This document shows, piece after piece, positions 1 through 12,370 of a stretch of 64,000 bases of DNA. Within the stretch, counting starts at the first letter, position 1. Each line of letters opens with the position of its first letter. The notes under the pieces were generated by a model, which was given only the letters and a program-made list of their open reading frames with translations, did no database searches and was not told the DNA's origin. A program made the translations under genes and the position numbers. The stretch is from Sialis fuliginosa (Eukaryota > Arthropoda > Insecta > Megaloptera > Sialidae). The DNA is taken from NCBI GenBank assembly GCA_961205875.1, contig OY540819.1:3536501-3600500 (forward strand), read 5' to 3'.

Positions 1-2
1 AT

Positions 3-3000
3 CCATTGGAAAATGCCACAGCACATCATACAGAAAAATATGAGTTGGTTCATTCTAAACCAGCTATCCCTGTCCTTCGAAGAGGGCAAAGTTTCAATGT
101 TTCTATCAGATTTATAAATCGAGCTTACGATCCTTCAATGGATATAGTTCGCATCATCTTCAGTTTAGGTAAAATAATTTTATAAGATTCTATTATTTTA
201 ATTATCATTTTAAAATATTTAGGTCCGATACCAAATACTGTCAAAGGTACAAAGGGAGTTGCAAGATTAACTGAAAAATGTATTTTAGAAAATTCAAAAT
301 GTTGGTCTTCTAAAATTCTAAGTAATGCAGATAATACTTTAATGGTTGAAGTAAGTATTTTTAAAATAAATTTTATAAAACTAAATAATATATAATTTTA
401 AAGATATTTTCTCCCGTCGATGCACCAATTGGAGCTTGGCAAGTTGAAGTAGAAACAAGTATATTAAATTCAAAATTACATCCACGATTATTTGACTACG
501 AATATGATGTGTTCATATTATTTAACCCATGGCAGAAAGGTAACTAAAACTCAAACATTCTAGTTCTTAATTATATTCAAAATAAATTATTTTTATTTGT
601 TTAGACGATACAGTATACATGCATGAACAAAAACTGTTAGATGAATACATTTTAACAGACGTCGGTAAAATTTGGGTAGGACCCCATGGATCCTGCCGTG
701 GTCGAGAATGGATATTTGGACAATTTGATGCAGTAGTTTTATACGGCACCATGTTTATGTTGGAACGAGCAAACATCTGTTGGTCAACGTAAATCTAACA
801 ATTATCTTTTATAATAGAACAAATGATCTATAAAAATATAAAATTTCAGTCGCGGTGACCCGGTCAGATTAACTCGTACTATATCTAAAATGGTAAATTC
901 TAACGATAGAGATGGAGGAGTGCTAACAGGGAAATGGAATGGGTGTTACGATGGGGAAACTGCCCCTGCTGCTTGGACTGGCTCTGTGCCTATATTAGAA
1001 CAATATCTTGAAACTGAACGACCAGTTCGTTATGGACAATGTTGGGTATTTGCCGGTGTTGTTACAACAAGTAAGTTATTTTACATTTGATAAGTGACAT
1101 GATTTTTGGGGCTCCGAAGAAACCCTAGTTTTCACTCAAAGCTAAATAGCTCGTAAACTATATAAGTTAGAAATTTGAAATTTTTACTGAACATGTAAAA
1201 TGACACCCTCTAGTAAAATATATACAAATTTATTGAATAAATAATTTTTCAGGGGGGGGGGGGGGGGGCAATAAGAAGCTAAAGCTAGGTAATATTTTTT
1301 TTTATACCAAGGCATGTGGCACGTTAAAATGTATAACCAAACAAGCGGAATTTAACCCTTTTTCTATTTTTTTTTTAAATCCAAATTGGTGCCTGTAGGG
1401 GGCTTTAATGCAAATCCAAAAAAAAAAAAAAAAAATTGTATACCAAGACGTGTGGCATGTCAAAATAAACATCTCAAATATTTTTATTTTTTTTCGAACT
1501 CAAAAATGGCGCCTGTAGGGGGCTAAAAGCAGTATTTTATTTTGCCCTCCCCCCTCTAACTCTGTAACTACCGGCTCAAAAAATCTGAAAAAAAATTGGT
1601 AACGAGATTTTTGTGGGACTATCAACGACAAATACTAAAGTCAACAATATAATTTTAAATTTTGGAATTATAGGAAGGGGCGTCATAGAATTTTTTATTT
1701 TGATATCTAGGTAAGTGGGGTGTCAAAATATAGATCTCAATTAGTAGAACTTGACACTTTTTTATAATTTTTTCTGACTCAAAAATGCACCTGTATGTGG
1801 CTCCAAACATTCCACGTAGTACGTACTTCGGAACCCTTATGGCATACACTCGTGTATGTCTTGTTCGAATTATTTAAAATAAATATTTGCAAAATAGAAA
1901 TTAATCATTTTAATCATTGCAGTCTGCCGTGCATTGGGTATACCATCTCGAGTTGTATCAAATGTTGTTTCTGCTCATGATGCGAACGCTTCGTTATCGA
2001 TCGATAGTTATTTTGATGAAGATAATGAAGACTTGGGGTTTGATCCATTTAATACAAACAGTGATAAAGATAGCATTTGGAATTATCATGTATGGAATGA
2101 TGTATGGATGGCTCGTCTGGATCTACCTAAAGGTTTGATATTTAACCCTTAACTGATATCGTAAATTTTACTATGGTAACTGGTATCGTGGAGTATTTAC
2201 GGCCCCCACTGAAGATAAGCTAGTTTCAATAATCAACTAGCTTTTATAACCATTATTTTACTGAATTATCTTCTACGAGAGATCCTAATAAAGTTTTGAA
2301 AAATAACTTTAGGAAAGTTTTTAACACAAATATGTTTCATTCTTATCTAATATGAACTAATTAAGTTAAAAAAATGTTTATATGCATCTAATTTAAAAAT
2401 CAACTGGTATAGTGGGGGCTGGCTGGCCCTTAACATGCACGTATCTCCATCCTTCAGGGTGTTAAAGCACCGAACGTCCGCCTTATATATTTTATTTAAT
2501 AGGGTATGGTGGATGGCAAGCTATAGATTCAACCCCACAAGAAACCAGTGATAGTTTTTATCAGTGTGGTCCTGCTTCCCTTGAAGCAATAAGACAAGGT
2601 GCTGTTGGTTTAAATTACGACGTTGCATTCATGTTGGCTACAGTCAATGCTGATTTAATACATTGGAAGGTAGACCCTAATTGTGATTTGGGATATTCCA
2701 AAATACGAAGTGATAAATACCAGTATGTATTTTTTTTAAATATATCAATATTCAAATCTTAATTAAAAATTATTATTTTCAATGTAGTATCGGAAAGATG
2801 ATTTTAACCAAACGACCGTATTTATATGATCCAAATGGAGACAGAGATCGTGAAGATATTACTCTTCAATATAAAGGGCAAGAAGGGACTAAAGCTGAAC
2901 GATTGGGACTTTATAACGGTGTAAGAGAAGTTGAACGCGCTAAACGGTAAAATTGTTTTTTGTGTAGCAATCCATGTAGGAAATGTCAGCCTTGATGATG

Positions 3001-5470
3001 GGCCCAATATTGGGATACCAGTGTTGCTTTTTCGATATTGGTCCCAGTTTAGGCCAACCTATTCTTTACATAAAGATTGGGCTAACTCTAGTACAACAAA
3101 CCTTGGTCGAGTCTTGAACAATGTTATCATTTGTATCTTGGCCTAGTGTTGGCTAACATTGGGGAAAGCCGTAGCCAACTCTGGCTAGAGCACTTAAAAT
3201 CCGGAAAAACGGTTCGATTGATCAATTTCAAAATTTACAGGACTGTTGGGGGTACAATAAGCTGTTAAATCACCTGGCAACATTAATCTTCCCATCAATA
3301 TTTGTAAAGTAGCGATAGATTTACTAAAAGACCATAAAAGGTCATTTTTTTGTACTTTTTCAAACTAATGGTGAGGGTAAAAAAAATGTTTTTTCTAGTA
3401 AAGTCATGAAATGGTCTTGTAGGAAATTTATTCAAGTTTTTAAAACTGCCCTTAAATTTACTGTTTAATCATTAGTTGCTGATATATTGAGCCCGCAGAT
3501 CCTTAAATTTTTTTTTTTTAATTTTAAAAATTTTGTGTCCCACTATTTCTTATGATTGCGCAATAACCGTAACTCAAAAAAAATTATGCTAAAAAATCTC
3601 AAAACTAGAAACTTGAAGCTTTAAAATGCTTTTTTATTTATTTCGACACGACCATTTTTCACAAAGATACAGCACTTCAAAAAACACCCAAAAAAAATGT
3701 TTAATTTCTTCTTCCTTTAATTGTTTGGATGAGTGTATGTATTTTATTTTCTGTTTTAGTTTTTATGCTGTACTTGACTACCATCAAAATGATGTGGACT
3801 TTGATTTGGTAGAATTAGAACGTATCAATCTAGGAGAAAGTTTCAGCCTGACAGTTAACATTAAAAACAAATCAAAGGAATTTCGTAATATCACAGTCGA
3901 ATTGTCTGCTGCAAGTATGTTTTATACAGGAGTCAAGGCGAATATTATTAAAAAAGCTTGTGGTAATTTTAAAATCAAACCAAACTACAGTACGTATTTT
4001 ATTTAAAAATTAAATTAACTTTTATTTAGCTCACTCAAAAAATGACCAAATTATTACTTGCATGTAAGACATATTTAAAAGGTTTTTCCAGAAAATTCCA
4101 TACAGCATCAAAATCAATTTTTCGTAAACACCTACCTCTGACAGTTTTTTCTCTTCCTGGTCAAATTATATATTACATTAAAATCATTTAGATAGATTCC
4201 CGGGAAAAAATTTCAGATCTGAAGTGATCTCGGTTGAACTTCATTTTGGAACAAATCAGATCTTTGTAGATAAATAAACTTTTGTCTACCTTAAATAACA
4301 AATTAATACACATATACTATATAGAAACCTTGTTTATAATTTAATCAATTAAAAAAAAATTGTACAGAAACGTATTGAATGATATTTGAGGCCCGTGTAT
4401 TAAATTAATAAATAAATTAACAACTCACCCCCTGTCACAGATGAAGGGTTGTAATTGGTCTCATTCGATCCAGCGGGAAAAATTTCGGGATACTAGGTGA
4501 ATTTTTCTTTGTTTCGCTACTTATGGTATTCATTATAGAAAATCGTAAATATCTCGACTCCTGTGCTAGATAGATGGTTGTTTTGCCCCCCACACTCCTA
4601 GTATCCCGAAGTATTTTTCCCGCTGGATCGAGTGAGACCAATTACAACCCATCATCTGTGACAGGGGGTGAGTTGTGAATTTATTTATTAATTTAATACA
4701 CGGGCCTCAAATATCATTCAATACGTTTCTGTATAATTTTTTTTTAAATTGATTAAATTATAAACAAGGTTTCTATATAGGTAGTATATGTGTATTTGTT
4801 ATTTAAGGTAGACAAAAGTTTATTTATTTACAAAGATCTGATTTGTTCCAAAATGAAGATCAACCGAGATCACTTCAGATCTGAAATTTTTTCCCGGGTT
4901 GGTTAACCAACTTTATTTTATAATACTTTTTATAGGCGATAAGTTAACAATGGTAGTAACAGCTGAAGAATATAGTGATAAATTAGTTGAATATTGCATT
5001 ATGAAATTATTTGCAATTGCAACTGTAATTGAAACTCGACAAACATGGACAGATGAAGATGACTTCCAAGTTCTTGGGCCATGTATTTCTATGAAGGTAA
5101 AGTATATATGATTTATTATTTAATTATATAAAATAAACAAAGCCTACTAATAGTAAACTGCTTATAAAAATTAAAGATGGTAGGTGAACCAATTGCTGGA
5201 GAACTTATAAAAGTAAAGATGCATTTTGTCAATCCATTGAAGAGTACATTAACCAATTGTAAATTTAATTTGGCTGGATCTGGAGTGGTTAAAAACCGTG
5301 TTATACCGTACAGGGATATTGAACCGAATGAAAATGTAGTTTGTTATGAAAAGTTTGCACCAATTGAAGCTGGAGAGAAAAAACTCGTTGCTACGTTTTG
5401 TTCTAAAGAGTTAGTCGGCATAACAGGCTCGATTAACATCAACGTAGGTGAAGCAGAAAACATATATTAA
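3..5470 (+). CDS. Transglutaminase (annulin/hemocyte type), 3' eleven exons, 5'-partial
   Basis: Protein-glutamine gamma-glutamyltransferase: a Ca2+-dependent enzyme making isopeptide crosslinks between Gln and Lys side chains; in arthropods the family acts in hemolymph clotting, cuticle and cell-matrix crosslinking. Exons read with GT/AG borders and a continuous frame: 3-168, 223-350, 404-539, 605-788, 850-1070, 1923-2132, 2503-2722, 2788-2946, 3760-3989, 4936-5096, 5177-5470. They sum to 2109 nt, i.e. 702 residues plus TAA. Residues 1-143 are the N-terminal beta-sandwich (incomplete), 144-474 the catalytic core, 475-702 the two C-terminal barrels. Catalytic Cys269 lies in YGQCWVF, His334 in NYHVWNDVW, Asp357 in [10 protein letters not shown]; the His-Asp spacing of 23 matches human TG2. 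Trp234 (GKW) matches TG2 Trp241. Asn397, Asp399, Glu454 and Glu459 match the TG2 Ca2+ site (Asn398, Asp400, Glu447, Glu452), so the enzyme should be active. The start, and any signal or lipid anchor that would locate the protein, is outside the window. Confidence 0.95.
1108..1836 (+). mobile_element. Unclassified dispersed repeat in transglutaminase intron 5 (family J, copy 1)
   Basis: The ends are inverted relatives: GGGCTCCGAAG at 1108 and CTTCGGAACCC at 1826-1836. Inside are three diverged units at about 1299-1401, 1439-1523 and 1704-1802. Each starts ATAYCnAGG/ATATCTAGG with a (T)GTGG core and ends near GCnCCTGTAnGnGGCT. A second copy with one unit lies at 59338-59610. It shows no coding capacity and sits entirely inside the intron. 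Confidence 0.6.
1252..1268 (+). repeat. 17-base poly-G run
   Basis: Seventeen consecutive G in an otherwise AT-rich intron, inside the family J repeat. A homopolymer like this can form a G-quadruplex in the sense pre-mRNA and is also a site where read length is error-prone. Confidence 0.9.
2947..3759 (+). other. Transglutaminase intron 8, repeat-like
   Basis: This 813-base intron starts GTAAAA and ends TTTTAG. Around 2990-3200 it holds self-similar text (variants of GGGCCCAATATTGGG, CCAGTTTAGGCCAACC, TTGGCCTAGTGTTGGC), which suggests an old dispersed repeat. No boundaries were found. Confidence 0.4.
4199..4898. mobile_element. Foldback (long-inverted-repeat) element in transglutaminase intron 9
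   Basis: Two near-perfect arms, 4199-4497 and 4597-4898, are separated by a ~100-base loop. Both ends carry CCCGGG followed inward by AAAAAATTTCAGATCTGAAG and its complement; the inner ends are CTAGTATCCCG-type sequences. Differences between arms are few point changes or short gaps, so it is young or under conversion. It has no coding sequence. A TSD is not clear to me. It lies inside the transcribed intron, so the primary transcript should form a ~300-bp hairpin. Confidence 0.85.
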
Positions 5471-5950
5471 AAAAAATGTATTTGCCAATTTATTTTCAGT
5501 AAAGATGTTCTAAATAGATTTTAATGTATTAGAATATAAGATACTGACAAAATTCAGATTTATTTGAATGTTTTTGTTGTCAAAACAATGTAGAATTTAA
5601 ATTGCAAATACATAATTTATAGTGACAAGGCGCATAAACATTTTTAATACTGCATAAAATTCAGTTTAGTAGATGAAGTAGATCAAAAATGTAAAAAACA
5701 TTATTTGTTTATATTGATTTCTATTGTTTTTTTATTCAAATGTTATTTTTGATTTAGGTCATGCATTATATTTTGTTTTTGTGTAATAATTGTAAACATT
5801 TATTTCATCTTAATTAAAATCTACATTAAAATATGTTTTTGGATTAAAATCATTAGTTCTTAATTTTGGAAATTATACATGCACATTTTCGGATAAACAT
5901 GTTATGACTGGTTGCCCTCAAATTCTAAATAAAAAGATGTGATTTATATT
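5471..5950 (+). other. Presumed 3' UTR of the transglutaminase gene
   Basis: AT-rich sequence directly after the TAA at 5468-5470, with no open frame or repeat match that I can see. The first canonical AATAAA comes at 5928-5933, giving a UTR of about 480 bases, a reasonable length. The end is inferred. Confidence 0.5.
5928..5933 (+). terminator. Candidate polyadenylation signal AATAAA
   Basis: Canonical hexamer about 460 bases after the stop codon and just before the first dispersed repeat (5971), so it is the best candidate for ending the transglutaminase transcript. No cleavage site can be proven from sequence. Confidence 0.4.
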
Positions 5951-5970
5951 ATCAAATATTTGTAATTTTT

Positions 5971-6601
5971 ACTTTCCTATACCATGTATGTATATGAAAT
6001 ATACATATAGTATAAGTATAGTGAAGCCGATTTTTTTTCGAAATCCGGATTTTGATGGAATTATCCATTTTGACCTTCCCTTAATCCATTCTGACTATTT
6101 TCGCCATGACGTCTGTGTGTCCGTCTGTCGGTCTGTCTGTAAGCGCTGTAACTTAAATACGACAAATCGTAGAAGGGTGAAATTTTATATTTAAGTTTAA
6201 TTTTTGTCTGGGAAGAAAACGTCCTATTTTTGAAAACGATCATTCAACCGGATACGGATGTTTACCTATGTCGATTTTTGAATTTTTCGAATTACTCTGA
6301 AACAGTGCGAAATAGAGAAAAATGGGCAAGTTAAAAATTGTAGGTAATTTCAATATCTATAATTTATGTTCTATTCATTTTTTCGAAAAAAAAAATTTAT
6401 TATAATTCAAATGGTTCATAACAGAGGAGAAATATCTGCCATGGGTGTCATGGGACTTTCTTATACGTATTACAGAAATTGAACAGTGTGTGTGTTTGCC
6501 ATATATTATTCATTTTGTTCTATCTTGTTAGTTTGTTAGAAATGTTTTAATAAACAAAGAATCACGTATACAATTCACTGTTAGGATTACGTATAAAAAG
6601 T
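5971..6601 (+). mobile_element. MITE-like repeat with TCTG tract (family 1, copy 1)
   Basis: The ends are inverted relatives: ACTTTCCTATACC at 5971 and GTATAAAAAGT at 6591-6601. It contains GTGAAGCCGATTTTTTTTCG near 6023 and a short TCTG/TCGG tract near 6118-6140. It aligns by eye, reverse-complemented, over most of its length with 10460-11207. No coding capacity. Confidence 0.7.
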
Positions 6602-8629
6602 CCCGTGGTTCCGATATTTTATAAATCATTTGACGACCAAAGAGGTCACTATTTATTTTGCAGTAAAATATTTTTGAATACCCTATCGATATTTATTATT
6701 TATTAAAATTCTTCACTGTGCAATCACTTACTTAGTAAATACTTTATTTATTTTATTAATTTAGCAGGTCCCTAGAACTAACATTTTTCGCCTAATGGTC
6801 AATCTGGCACGTATTCTTCTTCTTAAAAATATTTATATCGACATAGTCAATAAGAAAAAAATGTGCTTACATACATATATTATCAAATATAAAAGTTTAG
6901 AATGTCTTTGAAATATGTAGATATACTCCAGCATAACTTCAAGAGTCATCGTAATTCTAATTAATTCAAAATATGCTGTTCTCCTACATCAGGAATGCAG
7001 TCTGTATCTGCATCCACTTAAAATCTGCAAGGAATGCCTTTTAAAATACTATACTTTATGTCAAAACACATTACTAATGCGTATAAAAAAATAGACCAAA
7101 CATAAAAATTTTGTCGACCAACAGTTTTGTTTGTAGTGACAAATGTTTATTTACAATTTTTCGACGGATGGAGTACTTGTTTTATGAATTGAACTGAATT
7201 ATTTTCATAGCATGTCGTATGTAATGCACTGCAACATACATTTATTCTATGGATAACAAATGGATCCATGGAAAATATGAAGGCTGAATTTGATTAAGTT
7301 ATTACATATCATTTTGTAGAGAACTCGAGTATGAATTTATTTGCTCGAGTAGGTTTTTATTGAAATTGATTGTTCTTTAACATTGGTTACATTTATTTTA
7401 AACGTTGGTTATTTAAATTGACTTTTTGAAATAAAGTGTATACGTATATGATACATGATTCGACATATGAACATGACTTTTATTGATTTTAAATACAAAT
7501 TGTATTTTTTATTATTAGAACGTATAATTTAACAATGATGTATGGTTCAACTAAAAATTATGCTATTGTAATACCTAGCTAATAAGTTTATCAAAACGTG
7601 CTATGATAGGTTAATTAACAACTTCCGTTTGTAAGCAGCAAAAACATGCTTTTCTCGAAAATCATTGACTATAATGTCTAACGAAACTTTCATGAAAACC
7701 AGTGGAGAGGCGTGAAATTTTTAATAAGGGAATCATATTTTGTCAATTCTCCCCCTCCTATTAACAAAAAAAAACTAGTTATGAAACACTTTAAGTTAAA
7801 GCTTTTACTTTTTTAAATAAATTCTTATATATTTATATAGTAACTAAATGATGCTACGTGTTATTTTTTGTATTTTAGTCGATATTTGTATGACGAGTTG
7901 TTCTGAAGGAAATATCATAAAAAAATATCGAATTTTTGAATTTGTTAAAAGTATGTTTATTGTATAGAAAATGACGTGAAAAGTTGAAATTTGCAAACCG
8001 CAGGTCTGTATCTCAAACCGTTCTCGAAATATTATAGCCTCTCAAAGTTTTAGTTTTTTCAAATTTTTTGAGAAAAAAGGCCATAACTTTTGAACGCGTA
8101 GTCGGAATTGATTTTAGTTGAGGGATTTGAAATCAGCGTGTCAAAATATATATATAATGACATGTATAATACTTTAAAATCTAACACAAAATTTTTGCTC
8201 AAATTTCGATTTTTCGCGAATTTTTTTTTCGAGTTTTAAGCTATTATACATGTTATTATATAGAAATTCTCATATAAAAAATCCCATCGAAATCAGTTCA
8301 GTAATTTTCAAGATTACTCGAAAGAAAGAAATATAAAAAAACTGAATTCTGTTGCCTATATTGATTTAAAAAAATCCCCCTAGATAATTTATTTTCATGC
8401 ATCATTACAATGATTATAAAATCTATAAAATATTATAATTTATTAAATTTTATTTCATTTTATGTAGTCCAACAGTTGAGAAACGCTGGTTGTAAGCAAT
8501 ATATTTACACCAATATTACTTTACTAATGTAATATTATCATAATGTGAGTTAGTATAAACAGTTTGAGAACCGCTGAACGATACTCGATAGTTTCATTCC
8601 TGTCATCTTCGCGTTACAGTTTTTGTGAT
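6602..8629. other. AT-rich desert, no gene seen
   Basis: Nothing convincing. A CCAGTGGAGAGGCGTG sequence near 7700 and two GAGAACCGCTG-type sequences near 8474 and 8563 resemble hAT terminal sequence. I could not pair them into a bounded element. Confidence 0.4.
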
Positions 8630-8770
8630 AAGTTTTAGGTGAGCCGCCGCCGATCTGAAGCGGCGAGGTAGCTTTGTTCACAGTTGACAAGATAATATAT
8701 TAACGGTCTACATCTTAAAAACCGGTAGCACCAATTCGAACGGACAAAGTGACGTGGGCTGGTCAAGACA
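8630..8770. promoter_or_regulatory. CpG-richer island, candidate conserved element
   Basis: A GC-rich patch in AT-rich surroundings, with GAGCCGCCGCCGATC and GAAGCGGCGAGG. It is not shared with any other segment of the window and has no coding signature. The regulatory role is inferred only from composition. Confidence 0.3.
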
Positions 8771-9125
8771 GAAGTGTTTTTTGTATGATATATTACGTCG
8801 TATAGGACGTATTTCGTGTGCATAATTCATTACTCAATAAAAGTTTATGCGTTTTATAAGAGCTTTATGTGGATGCCTTGGAATGATATATTTTTTTTTA
8901 GTTTTGGTTTGTTGAAATGTTGTAGTTATTCTTTGAATAGGGATTGTTTGAACATATTTTGAGGTTTTTATGTAGTTATACTTCTTTTAAATGAGTCTAA
9001 GAGAAATTAGATTGTAAATTGTATTTTTTTTATAAAGTTGATAATAGAGTAACGAAATAAACGCAATTATTAATTATGTGCTTACTTTTTATACCTATGA
9101 AAACATTAAATAAAGAAGTAAATAT

Positions 9126-9612
9126 GGTACTGGCGCCAGTCTTGGCCCCTTTAAGAGAAAGATATTAATTTTTTTGGGATTGGTGGGCTTCTTTTTTGTA
9201 TTTCTCACGAACTCATGTTACTAATTACCAAATTCCGCAAATATAGTTTGGTTTTTTTAAATTATAACCTTTTATTTTGTTTATGTTTTTTCTCAGTAAT
9301 GGATAAAGTTAAATCAGTAATGGATACTTACTAATGATTACAAAATAACTAATAGTAAAATAAAGAATCGTACAATTTGAAAGAATGTAAATATATAATA
9401 ATAATAAAAACACAAATAATTAGTAAATATCCACCATTTTGACACCCGCATTGGCCGATTGTCATCAAATTTATTTGTTTTACAGTTAAGTGTCTATAGA
9501 TTATGATTCAGTAATATTAGTAATCAAATATCAACAAATATTTATAATTTAGTATATTTAATTAAACAAGAATTCAACACTGGGGTATGATCCAAGACTG
9601 GTGCTAATACCT
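9126..9612 (-). mobile_element. MITE, family A copy 1 (TIR AAGGTACTGGCACCAGT)
   Basis: Left end GGTACTGGCGCCAGTCTTGG, right end CCAAGACTGGTGCTAATACC, forming ~20-bp TIRs. The interior carries the family blocks GCCGATTGTCATCAAAT and TTTGCGAACTTTGG-like sequence. Four other copies are at 14143, 15653, 20377 and 54611. The termini continue into TA, which suits a TA target site, as in Tc1/mariner-type MITEs. No transposase. Confidence 0.85.
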
Positions 9613-10459
9613 TATACACATAGTAGTAAAAATCAATTTAGAAACATTCAAAACTGATATTTCTGTCAAAATCTCAATTTTGTAAATTTTACAATATATT
9701 TTTTAAGTTAAGAAAATAAACGTCTAATTGTTTTTAGATACGAGTATAAAAAATTGTATTGATTATACCGATTAGTAATTAATCCTTTATAAAGATAAAT
9801 CAATATTTCAATTTTTCATTTAATCATTTTATTATTTGAATAAACAATTATTGTATTTGTTAATGATACTAAAGTATTATCAATCATTATAATTTCGATT
9901 AAAAGTCATCAAAGTAAAAATATAATCAAGATTTATGAATAACCAAAGCGACGATATCTTTGGTAAAAAACTGAACAAAAACTCTCCTGTACAACATCCC
10001 TTTATGATATTTCATAAATCATCTGTATGAAAACTGACAATCACTTTTTATTTAATTTTCAATTAGGCTTGTCATCATCGGGCTCGTTATAAATGCTTTT
10101 TCACCTCGCATCAGGGTTGTCCATTATATAGATTGATTAATGCCTAGCTAATTCGTTGTACTCCCGCTTCAGGTCCATTCATATAGACCCCGCCTTAGTT
10201 TTAGCATTTATTTTAATACAGTAAGTTCTCAGCTATGGGACCAAAAATTCTCGGAATTAGAACTTTACCCTTACATCACAATACCAATCCAATAAAATGA
10301 GATGGAAATAGCTTTCTCTCTTTGCTGTTTTTGAGTTTATAGAGGAAAATAGTCGGAATGGATTCAGGGAAATTTAAAATAAATATTTCCATCAATATCT
10401 CAATCTAGAAATATGTCGCCATTACTATAATAGAAAATATCTGCCTTGGGAACCACGGG
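9613..10459. other. AT-rich spacer
   Basis: No gene, TIR pair or coding signature seen. A slightly GC-richer stretch at about 10075-10200 is unexplained. Confidence 0.4.
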
Positions 10460-11207
10460 ACTTTCTTATACCTAACCTAACCTAACCTAACAGTGAATTG
10501 TATACGTGATTCTTTGTTTATTAAAACATTTCTAACAAACTAACAAGAAAGAACAAAATGAATAATTTTATATTTATATAACAAGTGATTTTTTTAAACG
10601 TATTAACTGAAAACGGATGTTTACTCTTGTAAATTTTTGGATTTTGAATTATTTTTGAAATAAGAAAAAAATGTTTTAGATAAAAAATGTCGAGTATGTT
10701 ATTATCTATAATTTATTCCCCATACATTTTTTCTCTGTTATGAACCATTTGAATTATAATAAATTTTTTTTTTAAATTCGTTTTTACAAAAAAGTGAATA
10801 GAACATAAATTATAGATACAGATATTACTTACATTTTTTAACTTGACCATTTTTCTCTATTTGGCACTGTTTCAGAGTAATTCTAAAAATTAAAAAATCG
10901 ACGTAGGTAAACATCAGTATCCGGTTGAAGGATCGTTTTCAAAAATAGGACGTTTTCTTCCCAGCCAAAAATTAATCTTAAATATAAAATATCAGCCTTC
11001 TACGATTTGTCGTATTTGAGGTACAGCGCTTACAGACAGACAGACAGACAGACAAACGGACACACAGACATCATGGCGAAAATAGTCAGAATGGATTCAG
11101 GGAAGGTAAAAATAGATAATTCCGTCAAAATCCGGAGTTCGAAAAAAATCGGCTTCACTATACTTACTTATACTAATGTATATTTCATATACATGGTATA
11201 AGAAAGT
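10460..11207 (-). mobile_element. MITE-like repeat with TCTG tract (family 1, copy 2)
   Basis: The termini are perfect 12-bp inverted repeats, ACTTTCTTATAC at 10460-10471 and GTATAAGAAAGT at 11196-11207. It is the reverse complement of 5971-6601 over most of its length, including the CAGA-rich tract at 11034-11052 and GATTTTTTTCGAAC-type sequence near the right end. It differs by a (CCTAA)4 expansion next to the left TIR. Non-coding. Confidence 0.8.
10471..10490 (+). repeat. (CCTAA)4, insect telomere-type motif
   Basis: Four perfect CCTAA units (TTAGG on the other strand). The related repeat copy at 6585 has only one unit at the homologous place, so this is a local expansion inside a transposon, not a former telomere. 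Confidence 0.9.
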
Positions 11208-11219
11208 AAAAATGTTGTA

Positions 11220-11430
11220 GAGGTGGGGTTATATTAACGGACCTTATAATTTCATATCGTCCGACAGAATCAGTCGGTTTGAATGAAGCAACCGAGCCGG
11301 GATTCGGATGGGGCTGAAATTACTGAGATTGTTAATATGCAGAATTCATAATAAGAGTCCTGTATGACCGCCTTTGTGATTGGAACACGTCACTCGATGT
11401 TGATTTTGTATTTATGTCAGCTACGATGAA
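11220..11430. promoter_or_regulatory. CpG-richer island, candidate conserved element
   Basis: A unique segment richer in CpG than its surroundings (CCGACAGAATCAGTCGG dyad near 11259, CCGAGCCGGGATTCGG near 11291). Non-coding. Function inferred from composition only. Confidence 0.3.
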
Positions 11431-12370
11431 TTATTAAAAACGTAATTTCATTCTACATCAGACAGAAAAATTGAACGATTCTTGCTGTACCTATGATAAC
11501 AAAGAGAATATGTAAAGTTTGGAAATATATTATTTTGTGGTTAAATATGTATTATTTTTTATTTGATGTTTAGACCATTTATTCGAGTGAAAGCTAAACT
11601 ATATTCCGAAGATAAAAAAAATATTTTTTTTGGTGACATATAGACCTTTACAACTATTAATCATAGAAACTTCGGTATGGTTTTTAAATTATTTTTATAA
11701 TAATATATAATACATATAATAATATAAATATTGTTGAGATAACGACATCGTTCTCACATTTTTTCTTTCTTAATAGCCTGACGATGATTCTGTGAATCGA
11801 AAGCTTGCAATACTTTTTTCTTCAATAAATTTTTGACGTTTAGACAATTAATTTGTTATTATATAATATATATAATGATATTAAAAAATAGATATTTATT
11901 TTTCGAATCAATCATATGTAGGTACATAAAATTCTTAAGTAAGTGCGAGATTATTTAAAAAATGTTTCTAGAAGTAACCAGCAAAATAAATAAGAAATTT
12001 CGAATAGCTAAATATTTTTTTAAAGTATGGCCAGAATTCTTGAGTGGAAGAATGTTCTGCCATTATAGCATGTATAAAAACTAAAAATGGCTAAACCATA
12101 AATAACAGGAAAGCTGTACAAAGATAAAAACAAATATATTCTTTATCTAACATAATAGCAAACATTTCTATGTTACACCGCTGATGTTATCTCAAAAGCG
12201 AGAAAAAAAAATTAAACACATAAATTCTTCAAAGAAAAACTACACAACTAATATGATGTAAACGCATCCAAACCACATCCAACATGTGTAAACTCAGTGG
12301 CGTTACATTTTTTGAATAAAAAATAATTTTTATAACAAATTTAAATACACATTAAAATTACTGAACTAAC
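11431..12370. other. AT-rich spacer
   Basis: No gene, TIR pair or known repeat end seen. Confidence 0.4.

Noticed and set aside
3626-4006. 126-codon single-frame protein
   Set aside because: Only 3760-3989 is coding (transglutaminase exon 9); the flanks are intron read-through.
8466-8580. Pair of hAT-like ends (GAGAAACGCTGG, GAGAACCGCTGAA)
   Set aside because: They face the same direction and no inverted partner or 8-bp duplication was found.
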